DNA of 64,000 bases, taken from positions 8,110,034 through 8,174,033 of the forward strand of contig JAKZAP010000008.1 of assembly GCA_023053575.1 (NCBI GenBank), given 5' to 3'. Below the pieces are notes generated by a model. That model saw nothing but the letters and a program-made list of their open reading frames with translations, had not been told where the DNA came from and did no database searches. Below are positions 38,201-45,188 of this stretch, piece by piece (the first letter of the stretch is position 1; each line of letters opens with the position of its first letter). Source of the DNA: Branchinecta lynchi (taxonomy: Eukaryota > Arthropoda > Branchiopoda > Anostraca > Branchinectidae). The position numbers and the translations under genes were made by a program.

Positions 38201-39756
38201 GATTTGTGGATACCTATGCCAAACGCTGGATGCATTAGGCCAAATACTGGATATTCTAACCCAATAAAGTATTGATGATCTGACTGAAGCTCAGAAATCA
38301 ACCAATCGTAACCCACCTATATTGTGGTAGGGTGGTAGGTCAGGTTTAGGACGGTTTCCAGCATTAGGCGTAGGCTATGACAAACGCTAGACATATCCAG
38401 CGTGCCCCCTCCCCCCCCCCCCCCGATTTTGGTTGCCCGTTTCAGATCTGTTCTTTCGCATTGCAAGTTGGTGGATTTTTTTTTTTACAGCTCCTTCGTT
38501 TTTGCAGGTTCAAATGGTATCTTTTTGATACGAGACTCTAAGCATGGAGGGCCGTCCAATCCATTCACCCTTAGCTTGCTTTACGAGTCCCGCGTTTTCC
38601 ACATCTTCGTACGCCGGCGCCTTGATGCGTCCTATGCCCTGGGATCCGAAAAAGAACATGAAATGGTAAGCCCCGCCCCGCCTTGCCGGGAAAGAATTTT
38701 ACTTTCTGGAAAGTTTTACTCTTAAACTAAAGTCAGTTGAAACAAAATGCAGATGTACAACACTCCATAATTTCTTTTTCTCGCATGTCCGGTCGTTTCC
38801 TTATTACAGCACTGACAGTACGCCTATGAATAGAATATAGTTACACGAAAGCCCGAAGGCCATGGCAAAAACATATAAGGTTTACATTGGCTTGAATAAA
38901 CATACGCTACACTAACAACATACAAATAAAAAGATTTCAACTATTGGATGAACAAGTCGCGGTGGCGCAAGCCAATCCGGAGGAATTTCCCCAACAATCT
39001 CACGTCACAAAATTGCCACGAACAGTCGGAATTAAACACTTTTAAGGTACCCATGTTTCCTTAATTAAAGGCTACTCGTAAATATACCACTGTTACAACT
39101 TGACGCTTCCAAACGCCTGGTTATCGCCTTCTATCAAGACACAAAACACTCAACATGCTTGCAAGTCGAGTAACGAACCAGTGACCTTGGCGACATGGCC
39201 TGTGCTAGTGGGTCTTGAAACTCGGAAGTGAGAAATTGAAGATCGGAAGTGGGCAATAACGTTAGTGACTGACAGCCTGTCGTTACAGTACAGTTGTATG
39301 TTGTGGTAGTCGACTGCCCACCACTTGAAGATAACGATCGACTCTATACTGCTCTAAACTTTCGTCCATTCTTAATCCCGAGATACTGCAATGCCTCGCT
39401 CGGTGTATTCTATCCCTACTATTGCCGCTAGACTGATTCTTACGCTTGCCCTTATTGGTTGTTTCCTGGGCTTATCAGGCGCGTGATTAATACTTTCGGG
39501 AATCTTATTGGTGAGAATGACCTGCTATGCGGAGTCTGCTTTCTTTGTCGTAATTTGTTGAATGCACAGCTGAGTTGGAAGCAGTCACTTCGAACATCGG
39601 TGAGGGAAGCTACTTGTGAGTTTCTACCGATGGCCGCACTATAAGTGTAATTTTTTCTTCCAGAAATTTTCCACTATCGACGCTATGGTGCTTTTCTACC
39701 AGAAGGAGCCATTGCAGCTATACTGTGAAGGAAACCCGCAGGTTCCACCCCTCTAA
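14144..39756 (+). CDS. LCP2: SLP-76/BLNK-family adaptor (SAM + SH2), complete 12-exon gene
   Basis: Predicted cytoplasmic scaffold that would be tyrosine-phosphorylated and would recruit SH2 and SH3 partners downstream of a receptor-linked kinase. Coding exons: 14144-14209, 15198-15260, 15365-15493, 16324-16860, 18495-18755, 24180-24401, 25960-26110, 27432-27728, 35996-36226, 37531-37629, 38508-38665 and 39664-39756. All introns are GT-AG and the phases join without a stop to give 768 aa. The SAM domain starts near residue 9. YEIP motifs sit at Tyr271 and Tyr368, with another Tyr at 341 in SVYVTL. Proline-rich stretches lie near 405-425 and 588-650. The SH2 domain spans about 670-764, with FLIRDS and the phosphate-binding Arg694. 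SAM plus SH2 is the SLP-76 layout; BLNK and CLNK lack the SAM. Human SLP-76 has 533 aa, so this protein is longer. The symbol marks the family, not proven one-to-one orthology. Transcript ends are not resolved. Confidence 0.88.
15198..15260 (+). CDS. LCP2: Adaptor exon 2: SAM helices 2-3
   Basis: Acceptor TTTGCAG, donor GTAATA, 21 codons, phase 0 on both sides. The segment VGLGECSHVF followed by NVNGSALM is the conserved middle of a SAM domain (G-L-x-E-C ... F ... N-G-x-x-L). Confidence 0.85.
15365..15493 (+). CDS. LCP2: Adaptor exon 3: probable cassette exon inside the SAM domain
   Basis: Acceptor GCTTCTCAG, donor GTAAGG, 43 codons, phase 0 on both sides, so it can be skipped without a frameshift. 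It falls exactly between SAM helix 3 (exon 2) and the sequence in exon 4 that best completes the SAM fold. Its own sequence (ELGLCQLLCSFRRAHTIL) also resembles SAM helices 4-5. Inclusion or skipping would therefore give two SAM versions. Confidence 0.75.
15613..15806. mobile_element. Foldback with hammerhead-like motif, copy 3
   Basis: Inverted ends TTTGACTGTAGTAAACGG and CCGTTTAGCGCAGTCAAA in intron 3. The motif is at 15657-15700 on the minus strand: GAGC, CUGAAGA, loop GCCAAA, GCAA in place of GAAA, UAUC, GCUU. Confidence 0.65.
16324..16860 (+). CDS. LCP2: Adaptor exon 4: end of SAM domain and charged linker
   Basis: Acceptor TTTCTTTCAG, donor GTAAGT, 179 codons, phase 0. It starts NLTEDKLLLWSQDLK, close to the NLTE stretch after helix 3 of SLP-76 SAM, followed by a helix ending RKLSRLISDL. 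The rest is a Lys/Glu/Gln-rich, probably disordered linker. A run of Cs just upstream (16243-16264) precedes the polypyrimidine tract. Confidence 0.88.
17060..17295 (-). repeat. ~235-bp repeat, inverted relative to 62885-63170
   Basis: Intron 4 of the adaptor gene and the TBCEL flank share this segment in opposite orientation, including GATATTCTGCTGGAAAA and GTGACGTCATGC. The ends are partly palindromic around GTAGTAACTACG-like sequence. Confidence 0.7.
18495..18755 (+). CDS. LCP2: Adaptor exon 5: first YEIP motif
   Basis: Acceptor GTTCTCAG, donor GTAGGT, 87 codons, phase 0. It encodes DRDYEIPEPAP, a YxxP site of the type that binds Nck, Vav or PLC-gamma SH2 domains in SLP-76 and BLNK. It ends with an acidic stretch after SVYVTL. 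Confidence 0.88.
18975..19290. mobile_element. Degenerate CACTGTCGG-family MITE
   Basis: ACACAAGGATGCG near the left end and CAGCCTTGTGTAAATG near the right, as in the better copies at 26.2, 26.8 and 35.7 kb. Lies in intron 5. Confidence 0.4.
20290..20575 (+). pseudogene. Non-LTR retrotransposon 3' end remnant
   Basis: GNRIVDPWNSLTEDAVNAES then INSFK matches the extreme C terminus of many non-LTR reverse transcriptases. Frameshifted upstream. The following 3' tail recurs at about 59760-59880, so both are copies of one element. Confidence 0.7.
21203..21532. mobile_element. 330-bp foldback with hammerhead-like motif, copy 4
   Basis: Ends TTTGATAGTGCAAAACGG and CCGTTTTGCACTATCAAA; arms of about 50 bp. 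Motif at 21243-21287, minus strand: GAGC, CUGAAGA, loop GCCAAG, GAAA, UAUA, GCUC. Stem I here is GAGC/GCUC where copy 1 has CAGC/GCUG, a compensatory pair. Confidence 0.75.
21243..21287 (-). ncRNA. Hammerhead-like motif, copy 4 (core intact)
   Basis: All conserved core positions of a type-I hammerhead (CUGANGA, GAAA, UH) are present. Stem II is CCUU/AAGG with loop GCCAAG. Cleavage would fall after A in UAUA. Confidence 0.45.
21862..23722. mobile_element. 1.86-kb nonautonomous hAT-type element
   Basis: Ends CAGGGGCGTCACTA and TAGTGACGCCCCTG with a perfect 8-bp target duplication CCTAACCC (21854-21861, 23723-23730). Poly-G and poly-C lie just inside the ends. The interior has TCGTCGGCACATCGGGTTC units spaced about 80 or 110 bases (22037-22690), then two ~325-bp units with TTCGCCTGCGGCGC. 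No transposase frame. In intron 5 of the adaptor gene. Confidence 0.88.
24180..24401 (+). CDS. LCP2: Adaptor exon 6: second YEIP motif and proline-rich segment
   Basis: Acceptor GTCTTTCCAG, donor GTATCG, 74 codons, phase 0. It encodes DDGYEIPDA, repeating the YEIP signature of exon 5, then TPPPRPLPLSP, a possible SH3 ligand. It lies directly 3' of the large intron that holds the 1.86-kb hAT element. Confidence 0.88.
25150..25330 (-). repeat. Fragment of the CCAAGTTTCATC array
   Basis: GATGAAACTTGGTGGGAAG and the G-rich tract with CGGAATTCTGG match the array at 1-700. Poly-C tracts lie at 25062-25078. Confidence 0.6.
25960..26110 (+). CDS. LCP2: Adaptor exon 7
   Basis: Acceptor TTACTTTTCAG, donor GTAAGG, 50 codons plus one base (phase 1 out). 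Lys/Ser/Gly-rich linker with no recognised domain. Its phase and position between exons 6 and 8 support it. Confidence 0.8.
26195..26436. mobile_element. CACTGTCGG-family MITE, worn copy
   Basis: AACACAAGGATGCGCGG and GCGCATCCTTGTGGTGTC arms with inner GGAAGAGCCGAAAAACC. The right end CATACAGTG is kept, the left is decayed. Confidence 0.6.
26757..27105. mobile_element. CACTGTCGG-family MITE
   Basis: Starts CACTGTCGGAAGTTC. Long arms around ACACAAGGATGCG, ATGTTATCTATTGTCGCGAC and GCATTGCCGGGAAGAGCC make almost the whole element palindromic. The right end is decayed. In intron 7. Confidence 0.8.
27432..27728 (+). CDS. LCP2: Adaptor exon 8: phase-1/phase-1 linker exon
   Basis: This 297-base open segment sits in what would otherwise be a 9.9-kb intron. 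It starts after TTTCTGACAG and ends at a GTGAGG donor. Entry and exit phases are both 1, exactly those of the flanking exons, so inclusion adds 99 codons with no shift. It has ordinary coding composition, five cysteines and several Ser/Thr/Tyr residues, but no recognised domain. It may be constitutive or alternative. Confidence 0.6.
27729..29384. other. Intron 8, 5' part
   Basis: No exon with suitable phase or recognisable repeat seen. Confidence 0.4.
29385..30680 (+). mobile_element. Periodic ~135-bp element, long copy
   Basis: GATACCTATGACGTCGCAAAAG, a GTCC/GTCTG run (29426-29441), then at least six body units. ATTTTCTCGCYGGACAAGTA recurs near 29663, 29768, 29900, 30036 and 30171. It ends with TTTTTGGGATCCCATCG at 30636. 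A GATA microsatellite lies at 30527-30546. Confidence 0.75.
30711..31060. mobile_element. 350-bp hAT-type MITE
   Basis: Ends CAGAGGCGTTACTAG and CTAGTCGTGACGCCCCTG, with a perfect 8-bp target duplication CTTACAGT (30703-30710, 31061-31068). Inside are degenerate ~25-bp repeats of the AAGAAAAAATCGACTATTTT type. Confidence 0.88.
31069..35656. other. Intron 8, 3' part
   Basis: Several 80-120-codon open frames (31595-31954, 32317-32652, 34971-35252) lack family signatures and matching splice phases. No gene supported. Confidence 0.4.
35657..35946. mobile_element. 290-bp CACTGTCGG MITE with TA target duplication
   Basis: Left end CACTGTCGGAAGTTTCATAA, right end the reverse complement TTCCGACAGTG, arms of about 37 bp, flanked by TA on both sides as in Tc1/mariner-type elements. 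It stops 49 bases before adaptor exon 9. Confidence 0.92.
35996..36226 (+). CDS. LCP2: Adaptor exon 9: proline-rich region
   Basis: Acceptor CCTTTTTCAG, donor GTAAGC, phase 1 in and out. It encodes repeated Pro/Arg motifs (PPSLPERPPLLPSR, LRPLPPLPQ), comparable to the SH3-binding proline-rich region N-terminal to the SH2 domain of SLP-76 and BLNK. A 290-bp MITE ends only 49 bases upstream of the exon. Confidence 0.88.
36380..36761 (-). mobile_element. AGGCGTATTCTCGCCG MITE, copy 3
   Basis: Left end GGCGTAATCTCGCCGTTCCC; the right end is worn. Opposite orientation to copies 1 and 2. Intron 9 of the adaptor gene. Confidence 0.75.
36794..37206 (-). mobile_element. AGGCGTATTCTCGCCG MITE, copy 4
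   Basis: GACGTATTGTCGTCG start, GGCAAGAATACGCC end. Lies 32 bases after copy 3 in the same orientation. Confidence 0.8.
37299..37435. mobile_element. 137-bp foldback with hammerhead-like motif, copy 5
   Basis: Ends AACAATGGCTAAAATCGGA and TCCGATTTTAACCATTGTT. Motif at 37339-37382, minus strand: CUGACGA, loop GCCAAG, GAAA, UAUC; stem I is weakened (GGAC against GCUG). Ends 95 bases before adaptor exon 10. Confidence 0.7.
37531..37629 (+). CDS. LCP2: Adaptor exon 10: start of SH2 domain
   Basis: Acceptor CTGTCAATAG, donor GTGAGT, phase 1 in and out. Encodes PNPVVGKPWYQPIGRKEAE then VLLRQ. The W-Y ... R-x-E-A-E pattern is the alpha-A region of an SH2 domain. Confidence 0.92.
37630..38507. other. 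Intron 10 with poly-C tracts
   Basis: Two runs of C (about 38167-38182 and 38406-38424) flank ~220 bases containing an imperfect ATGCATTAGGC/GCATTAGGC repeat. No gene. Confidence 0.5.
38508..38665 (+). CDS. LCP2: Adaptor exon 11: SH2 core with FLIRDS
   Basis: Acceptor TTTTTGCAG, donor GTAAGC, phase 1 in, 0 out. Encodes NGIFLIRDS, holding the invariant beta-B Arg, then NPFTLSLLYESRVFHIFVR, which matches the corresponding beta strands of the SLP-76 SH2 domain. Confidence 0.95.
39664..39756 (+). CDS. LCP2: Adaptor exon 12: SH2 end and stop
   Basis: Acceptor TTTTCTTCCAG. Encodes KFSTIDAMVLFYQKEPLQL, the alpha-B helix and end of the SH2 domain, then a short tail to TAA at 39754. No AATAAA is seen in the first 700 bases downstream. 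Confidence 0.92.
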   Translation, partial: KFSTIDAMVLFYQKEPLQLYCEGNPQVPPL

Positions 39757-40348
39757 TTACCTGGCCAACCGGTGCATAAGTCAGTGTATATATTTTGAGA
39801 AAACTGTTACCCAGTCATATTTCTTGCCAAAGTCTGTTAACAAGTTGTTGTTTTTACTTCTTTCGTACTGTTTTCGTTAACTTTTTATATTTCGCATTGT
39901 ATGGATCTTTTTCCGCGATCTGAGATTCGTGCCTTTAACGACGAAGGTGATGGCATTTACTGATTTAGCTAGTTCAGTAAGCTGATGTTTAAGCTGTCTT
40001 ATGCACAATATAATGTGTTGATCTTAGCGATGTACCATGTTCTGTTTCACCGTCGAAAAATCTTTTCTTCAGATTCGAAATCACCTTCCTGTGTTGAACC
40101 AAGAACTCATAATACTAGCCCACGTTGTAGTGGAACGTCCGCCTAACCTTCTGGGACTACGCGATGCGCGACTTAGTAGATCCTGTCAAGATACTAGTTG
40201 CGTTTTGCAGATAGCATGGTATCTGTTACCACGGTAACTCGATTTGCAATTAGTGGTTTTTGGAGTTACCGTGGTATCTGATATACGGTTGCTCTGCACA
40301 AATGACAATGGCCGAAATTGCGCTTTTCGAAGTCATCCCAAAAGAACA
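39757..40348 (+). other. 3' flank of the adaptor gene
   Basis: Likely 3' UTR followed by intergenic DNA. An inverted repeat around GTTACCACGGTAACTC (40216-40232) and GAGTTACCGTGGTATCTG (40263-40280) could form a hairpin. Confidence 0.5.
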
Positions 40349-43198
40349 AGAGCTACGAGCTCATATGGCACTTGTACGAGTAGGCTGTACAAGAAAGTAG
40401 AAGAAAACGTCACAAAATACACCCGCCATCCAAAAAGGCGGTTCGGAAATAGAAATAGGATATTTAGTTTCACTAATTTCTGAGCAGTTCCGGCATCGTC
40501 TCGATTGCAAATGCACATGACTGTTCAAACTTTCATCCCAATAAATCCATTTGTTTGATCCCTAGACGTGCTACACGATTTCCGGTACTCACTCTATTTC
40601 CACCTACCGTGGCCGAATCTGGTTCGGAATAAAAAAAAATCGACCACCTAAAGCATCTTCGTTTATACCATCTACCAAGTTTCACTCGAATCTGAGCATT
40701 TTTGGAAAGTTCCGGTACCCCCCCCCCCCCCTTCCCACCAACGTTGTCGGAGCCGGTTCGGGCCCAATCTCTTAATTCCCTCATCAAGTTTGACTGAAAT
40801 TGGAGCATAGCCTATCTGCAAGTTTCCAGTACCCCCCCCCCCCTACCTTGGCCGAATCCGGCCCAGACGCCAAATAACAAATCTAGGCCGCATAAACTCG
40901 GCACTGTCGAATTGCATCTCATTCGGTCCATCCGTTTGGTTTTTGTGCATGTCAACAGTCCCCCCACCCCCAATTCCCCTAATCGTGGTCGCATATGGTT
41001 CGAACGCATGTTTTACATGTCGAGGCCATCGATTCGTATCACCCATGAAGTTTCACTCGAATCAGACCACTCGTTCGCAATTTATAGAAGTCCATATTTA
41101 TCTTCTCTTGCTCCCCCAAAAATGCTCGGATCTAGGAACGGAAGTTTCCGGGGGTATGTTGTCTCAGGTTTTTAAGTCAAGATAATTCGGGTCGCTAATA
41201 TGCCTGCAAAGTTTCGTTGTCGTTTTACATCTGGAACTATTCTAACTCACGACTACCGGAATTCCAGGAAACCCCCTCCAACTCCCCCCACAGAGCCCCG
41301 AAACCATCTGGCTCCGTCAATTTCATCTAGGCCTAATGCTTGTTCCATCCATTAAGTTTCGTCCCAATCCCTCTACTTTTAGAGTTTCTTGAGTTTTCCA
41401 CCCCCCCCCCCCCCATCCCCACAGGTATCAGACCCGACTCGGACGTGACACTGAACGGCCGAGGCGATAGCTCACCAGACAAGTTTCATTCAAATCCGAT
41501 CACCCGTTCAAAAGTTATGCACGCCACTAGATTCCGGACTCCCCATCCACCCACTCCCCCCACGATGGTCGGGTCGGGGAAACGGCTGTTCTCAAGTCAA
41601 TCTGTTCGGATCCCTGACATACCTGCCAAGTTTCATCGCCCTAGGACATCAGGAAGTATGCCGAACTCGCGGGATCGCTAGAAATCCGGACCCCCACCCC
41701 AACTCCCCCACAGTGCCCTGATCCGGTCCGGTTTTGTCAATGACGTGTCTAGGACCTGTGCTTGTTTTTCCCACCAAGTTTCATCCCGATCCCTCCACTT
41801 TAAGCGTTTCTCAAAATTTCCGGTTACCTCCTCCAACTCCCCCAGTGTCATCGGATCCGGCCCGGATTTAAAGTGAGGTGTCTGAGACACAAGGTCATCC
41901 TAAATATCAATTTTCATCAAGATCCGATCACCCGTTCAAAAGTTATGCACGCCACTAGATTCCGGACTCCCCATCCACCCACTCCCCCCACGATGGTCGG
42001 GTCGGGGAAACGGCTGTTCTCAAGTCAATCTGTTCGGATCCTTGACATACCTGCCAAGTTTCATCGCCCTAGGACACCAGGAAGTATGCCGAACTCGCGG
42101 GATCGCTAGAAATCCGGACCCCCATCCCAACTCCCCCACAGTGCCCTGATCCGGTCCGGTTATGTCAATGACGTGTCTAGGACCTGTGCTTGTTTTTCCC
42201 GCCAAGTTTCATCCCGATCCCTCCACTTTAAGCGTTTCTCAAAATTTCCGGTTCCCCACCCCAACTCCCCCACAGTGCCCTGATCCGGTCCGGTTATGTC
42301 AATGACGTTTCTAGGACCTGTGGTTGTTTTTCCCACCAAGTTTCATCCCGATCCCTCCACTTTAAGCGTTTCTCAAAATTTCCGGTTCCCTCCTCCAACT
42401 CCCCCCAGTGTCATCGGATCCGGCCCGGATTTAAAGTGAGGTGTCTGAGACACGAGGTCATCCTAAATATCAATTTTCATCAAGATCCGATCACCCGTTC
42501 GCAAGCTAAAAATACCTCAAATTTTGGCTTCACCCTCCCTCCACTCCCCCCCCCCCCCCAGATGGTCGAATCGGGGAATTGATGATTTCCTATTTAAGCT
42601 GGTCGGGTCCCAGACATGCCTGTCAATTTCCATCGTCCCAGCACATCAGGAAGCACGGAACTCGCGGGATCACTACAAATTCGGACTTCTCCACCCCCCC
42701 CCCCAACTCCCCCAAAGTGACCGGATCCGTTCCGGTTATATCAGTCACGTATCTAGGACTTTTGCTTGTACTTTCCACCAAGTTTCATTCGGATCCCTCC
42801 ACTCTAAGTGTTTTCCAAGATTTCCGGTTTCCCCCTCTAACTCCCCCCAGTGTCACCGGATCCGGTCTGGATTTAAAATGGAGGGTCTGAGACACGAAGT
42901 CCTTCCATGTATTAAGTTTCATTAAGATCCGATCACCCGTTCGTAAGCTAAAAATATCTCATTTTTCCTATTTTTTCCGGATTCCACCTCCCTCCACTCC
43001 CCTCCAGATGGTCGGATCGAGGAAGCGACAATTTCTAATTTAATCTGGTCCAGTTCCTGATATGCTTGCCAAGTTTCATCGTCCTAGCTTATCTGGAAGT
43101 GCCCGAACTAGCAAAACCGGGACCGACAGACCGACAGACCGACTGACGGACAGAAATAACAATCGCTATATGGCACTTGAGTAAGCTCAAGTGCCATA
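40349..43198 (+). mobile_element. Array element A: ~145-bp units ending in a perfect hairpin
   Basis: Head with TATGGCACTTGTACGAG and GTACAAGAAAGTAGAAG. The body has CCAAGTTTCATC-type motifs at roughly 130-150-base spacing (41627, 41778, 42056, 42206, 42336, 42779, 43070) and C-rich linkers. The tail is a GACCGACAGACC run (43124-43153), then a hairpin. No conserved coding frame. Confidence 0.75.
43169..43198. repeat. Perfect terminal hairpin of array element A
   Basis: 13-bp stem TATGGCACTTGAG with its exact complement and the loop TAAG, directly after the GACCGACAGACC run. Confidence 0.95.
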
Positions 43199-43209
43199 AA
43201 AACTGATGT

Positions 43210-44618
43210 TCAGTGAAATCACTAAGTGCCAAACTTCTTTCCCACCAACTTGACAAAAATGATTAAAGTGAGATGCCTTTGATATGAGTAGGTGGTAAAC
43301 GAAAGAAGATGAGAACGTCAAAAAATACCCTGCCATCCAAAAACGCGACTTGAACCCATAAACAGGATATCTAGTTTTACTCAAGTCTGAGCATTATCAT
43401 CTAGGGCAAATGAGTATTCTACCTTCAAATTTCAACCCAGTAGATCCACTCGTTTGGTCCCTAGACGTGCCCCACGATTTTCGGTATCCCCTCCAACTCC
43501 CCTTACCGTCGCCGAATCTGATTCCGACTCTCAAATGGATTATCTGAAGTATTTTCTCTCGCCTATTGAGTTTCATTAAAATCTGAGCGTTTTTGGGAAC
43601 TTTCGGTAACTCTCCCCCCTCCCCCACCGTGGTTGGATCGAGTTCCAACCCTAAAATATGTCATCTATGGCATGTGATTTCGGCCATTGTCCTAACCGGC
43701 GATCACCGGAATTCCGGGAAACAGCCCCCAACTCCCCCGTAGAGCCCCGACTCGATCTGCATTTTGTCAGTTACGTATCTAGGGCTTACGCTTTTTCTTC
43801 CCACCAAATTCCATCCCAATACCTCGACTCTAAGCGTTTCACGAGATTTCCGGTGCCCACTCCGATTCCCCCCTCAGGTATCGGATCCGATCAGGACTTG
43901 ACGTGGAACATCTGAGACGATAGCTCTTTCCACTTGCCAAGTTTCATTCAGTTCCGAAAACCCGTTCAAAAGTTATGCATGCCACCAAATCCGGGCTCCC
44001 CATCCCTCCACTCCCCCAGTGATGGTTTTATCGGGCAAACGACTATTCTCAAGTCAGCCTGTTCGGGTCCCTGTTACTCCTCCCAAGTTTCATCGTCCTA
44101 GCACACCCGGAAGTACCGAACTCGCGGGATCACCAGATTCTAGAGCCCCCCACATCCCCAACTCCCCCACAGTGCCCGAATCTGGTTTGGTTATGTCAAA
44201 CTTTCTATTTATGAGTTGTGCTTGTTCTTCCCACCAAGTCTCATCCCGATCCCTCCACTCTAAGCGTTTCCCAAGATTTCCGGCTCCCCCCAAAGTCACC
44301 GTATCCGGTCCAGATTTGAGATGGGTCGTCTGAGACACATCTTTCCAAATATCCAGTTTCATTAAGATCCGATCACCTGTTCAAAAGTTATAAATACCTC
44401 AAGATCCGGATTCCCTCCACTCCCCCTAGGATGCTCAGATCGCGGAACTGACTATTTCCAACTTATTCATGTGGGGTCCCTGATACGCCTGCCAAGTTTC
44501 ATGTCCTACCTTATGTGGAAGTATCCGAACTAGCAAAACCTGGACAAGGACAAAGACCGACGGACGGACAGAAATTGCGACAGCTATATGGCACTTGGCC
44601 GAAGGGCAAGTGCCATAC
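43210..44618 (+). mobile_element. Array element B: shorter sister of element A
   Basis: Its first ~300 bases align with the head of element A (GAACGTCA, CCATCCAAAAA, CCCTAGACGTGC). The body has the same units, the tail GACCGACGGACGGACAG and a hairpin at 44587-44617 with 11-bp stem TATGGCACTTG. A and B lie head to tail. Confidence 0.7.
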
Positions 44619-45188
44619 AACGCAAATAATGTAAACTCATAACGTTCTGCTTCAAACAAGCTTTAGGAAATGTTACAGGCCTCGGTCGACTCAGCTAATT
44701 TCTTTATTTATTTGCGTAAATTGCGTATAAACAAGAACAAGTATATCTGTAAAATGTATTTGCAATTCGTGGCCACAAAAATCCACCCTAAACCAACTTT
44801 GGCTCGTTAATAGAAGACGACAGTATTTTGCTAGATGAAGCTGAAGGGGTCGAATTGAGATAGAAACTGATCAAATTCGAAGAAACACAATCTGTTGCAA
44901 GGTCAGAATAGTGCATGCCAAAGCGAACATGTTCCGTCAGCATAAGCCCGTACCTGTGGGTACGTGCTCCCAGTCCGGTTTTCGCAGTCGGATCAAATAT
45001 CTTCTCTCTCTCCGATATTCTGACGCATCGCATTCAACTTTCCACTTAGTGACGCAAATTCCCCGTATTTTCTAGTGCCAGGCAACGATGTACTTATTTA
45101 TTTTTTCACAGAAAGAAACCAAACATCAGACAAGAAACAGATGCTACAACAGGTGGTATATTGTAACCAAAGATTGTGTAAGTGGGGT
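44619..45188. other. Unassigned stretch
   Basis: No gene or clear repeat seen. Confidence 0.4.
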
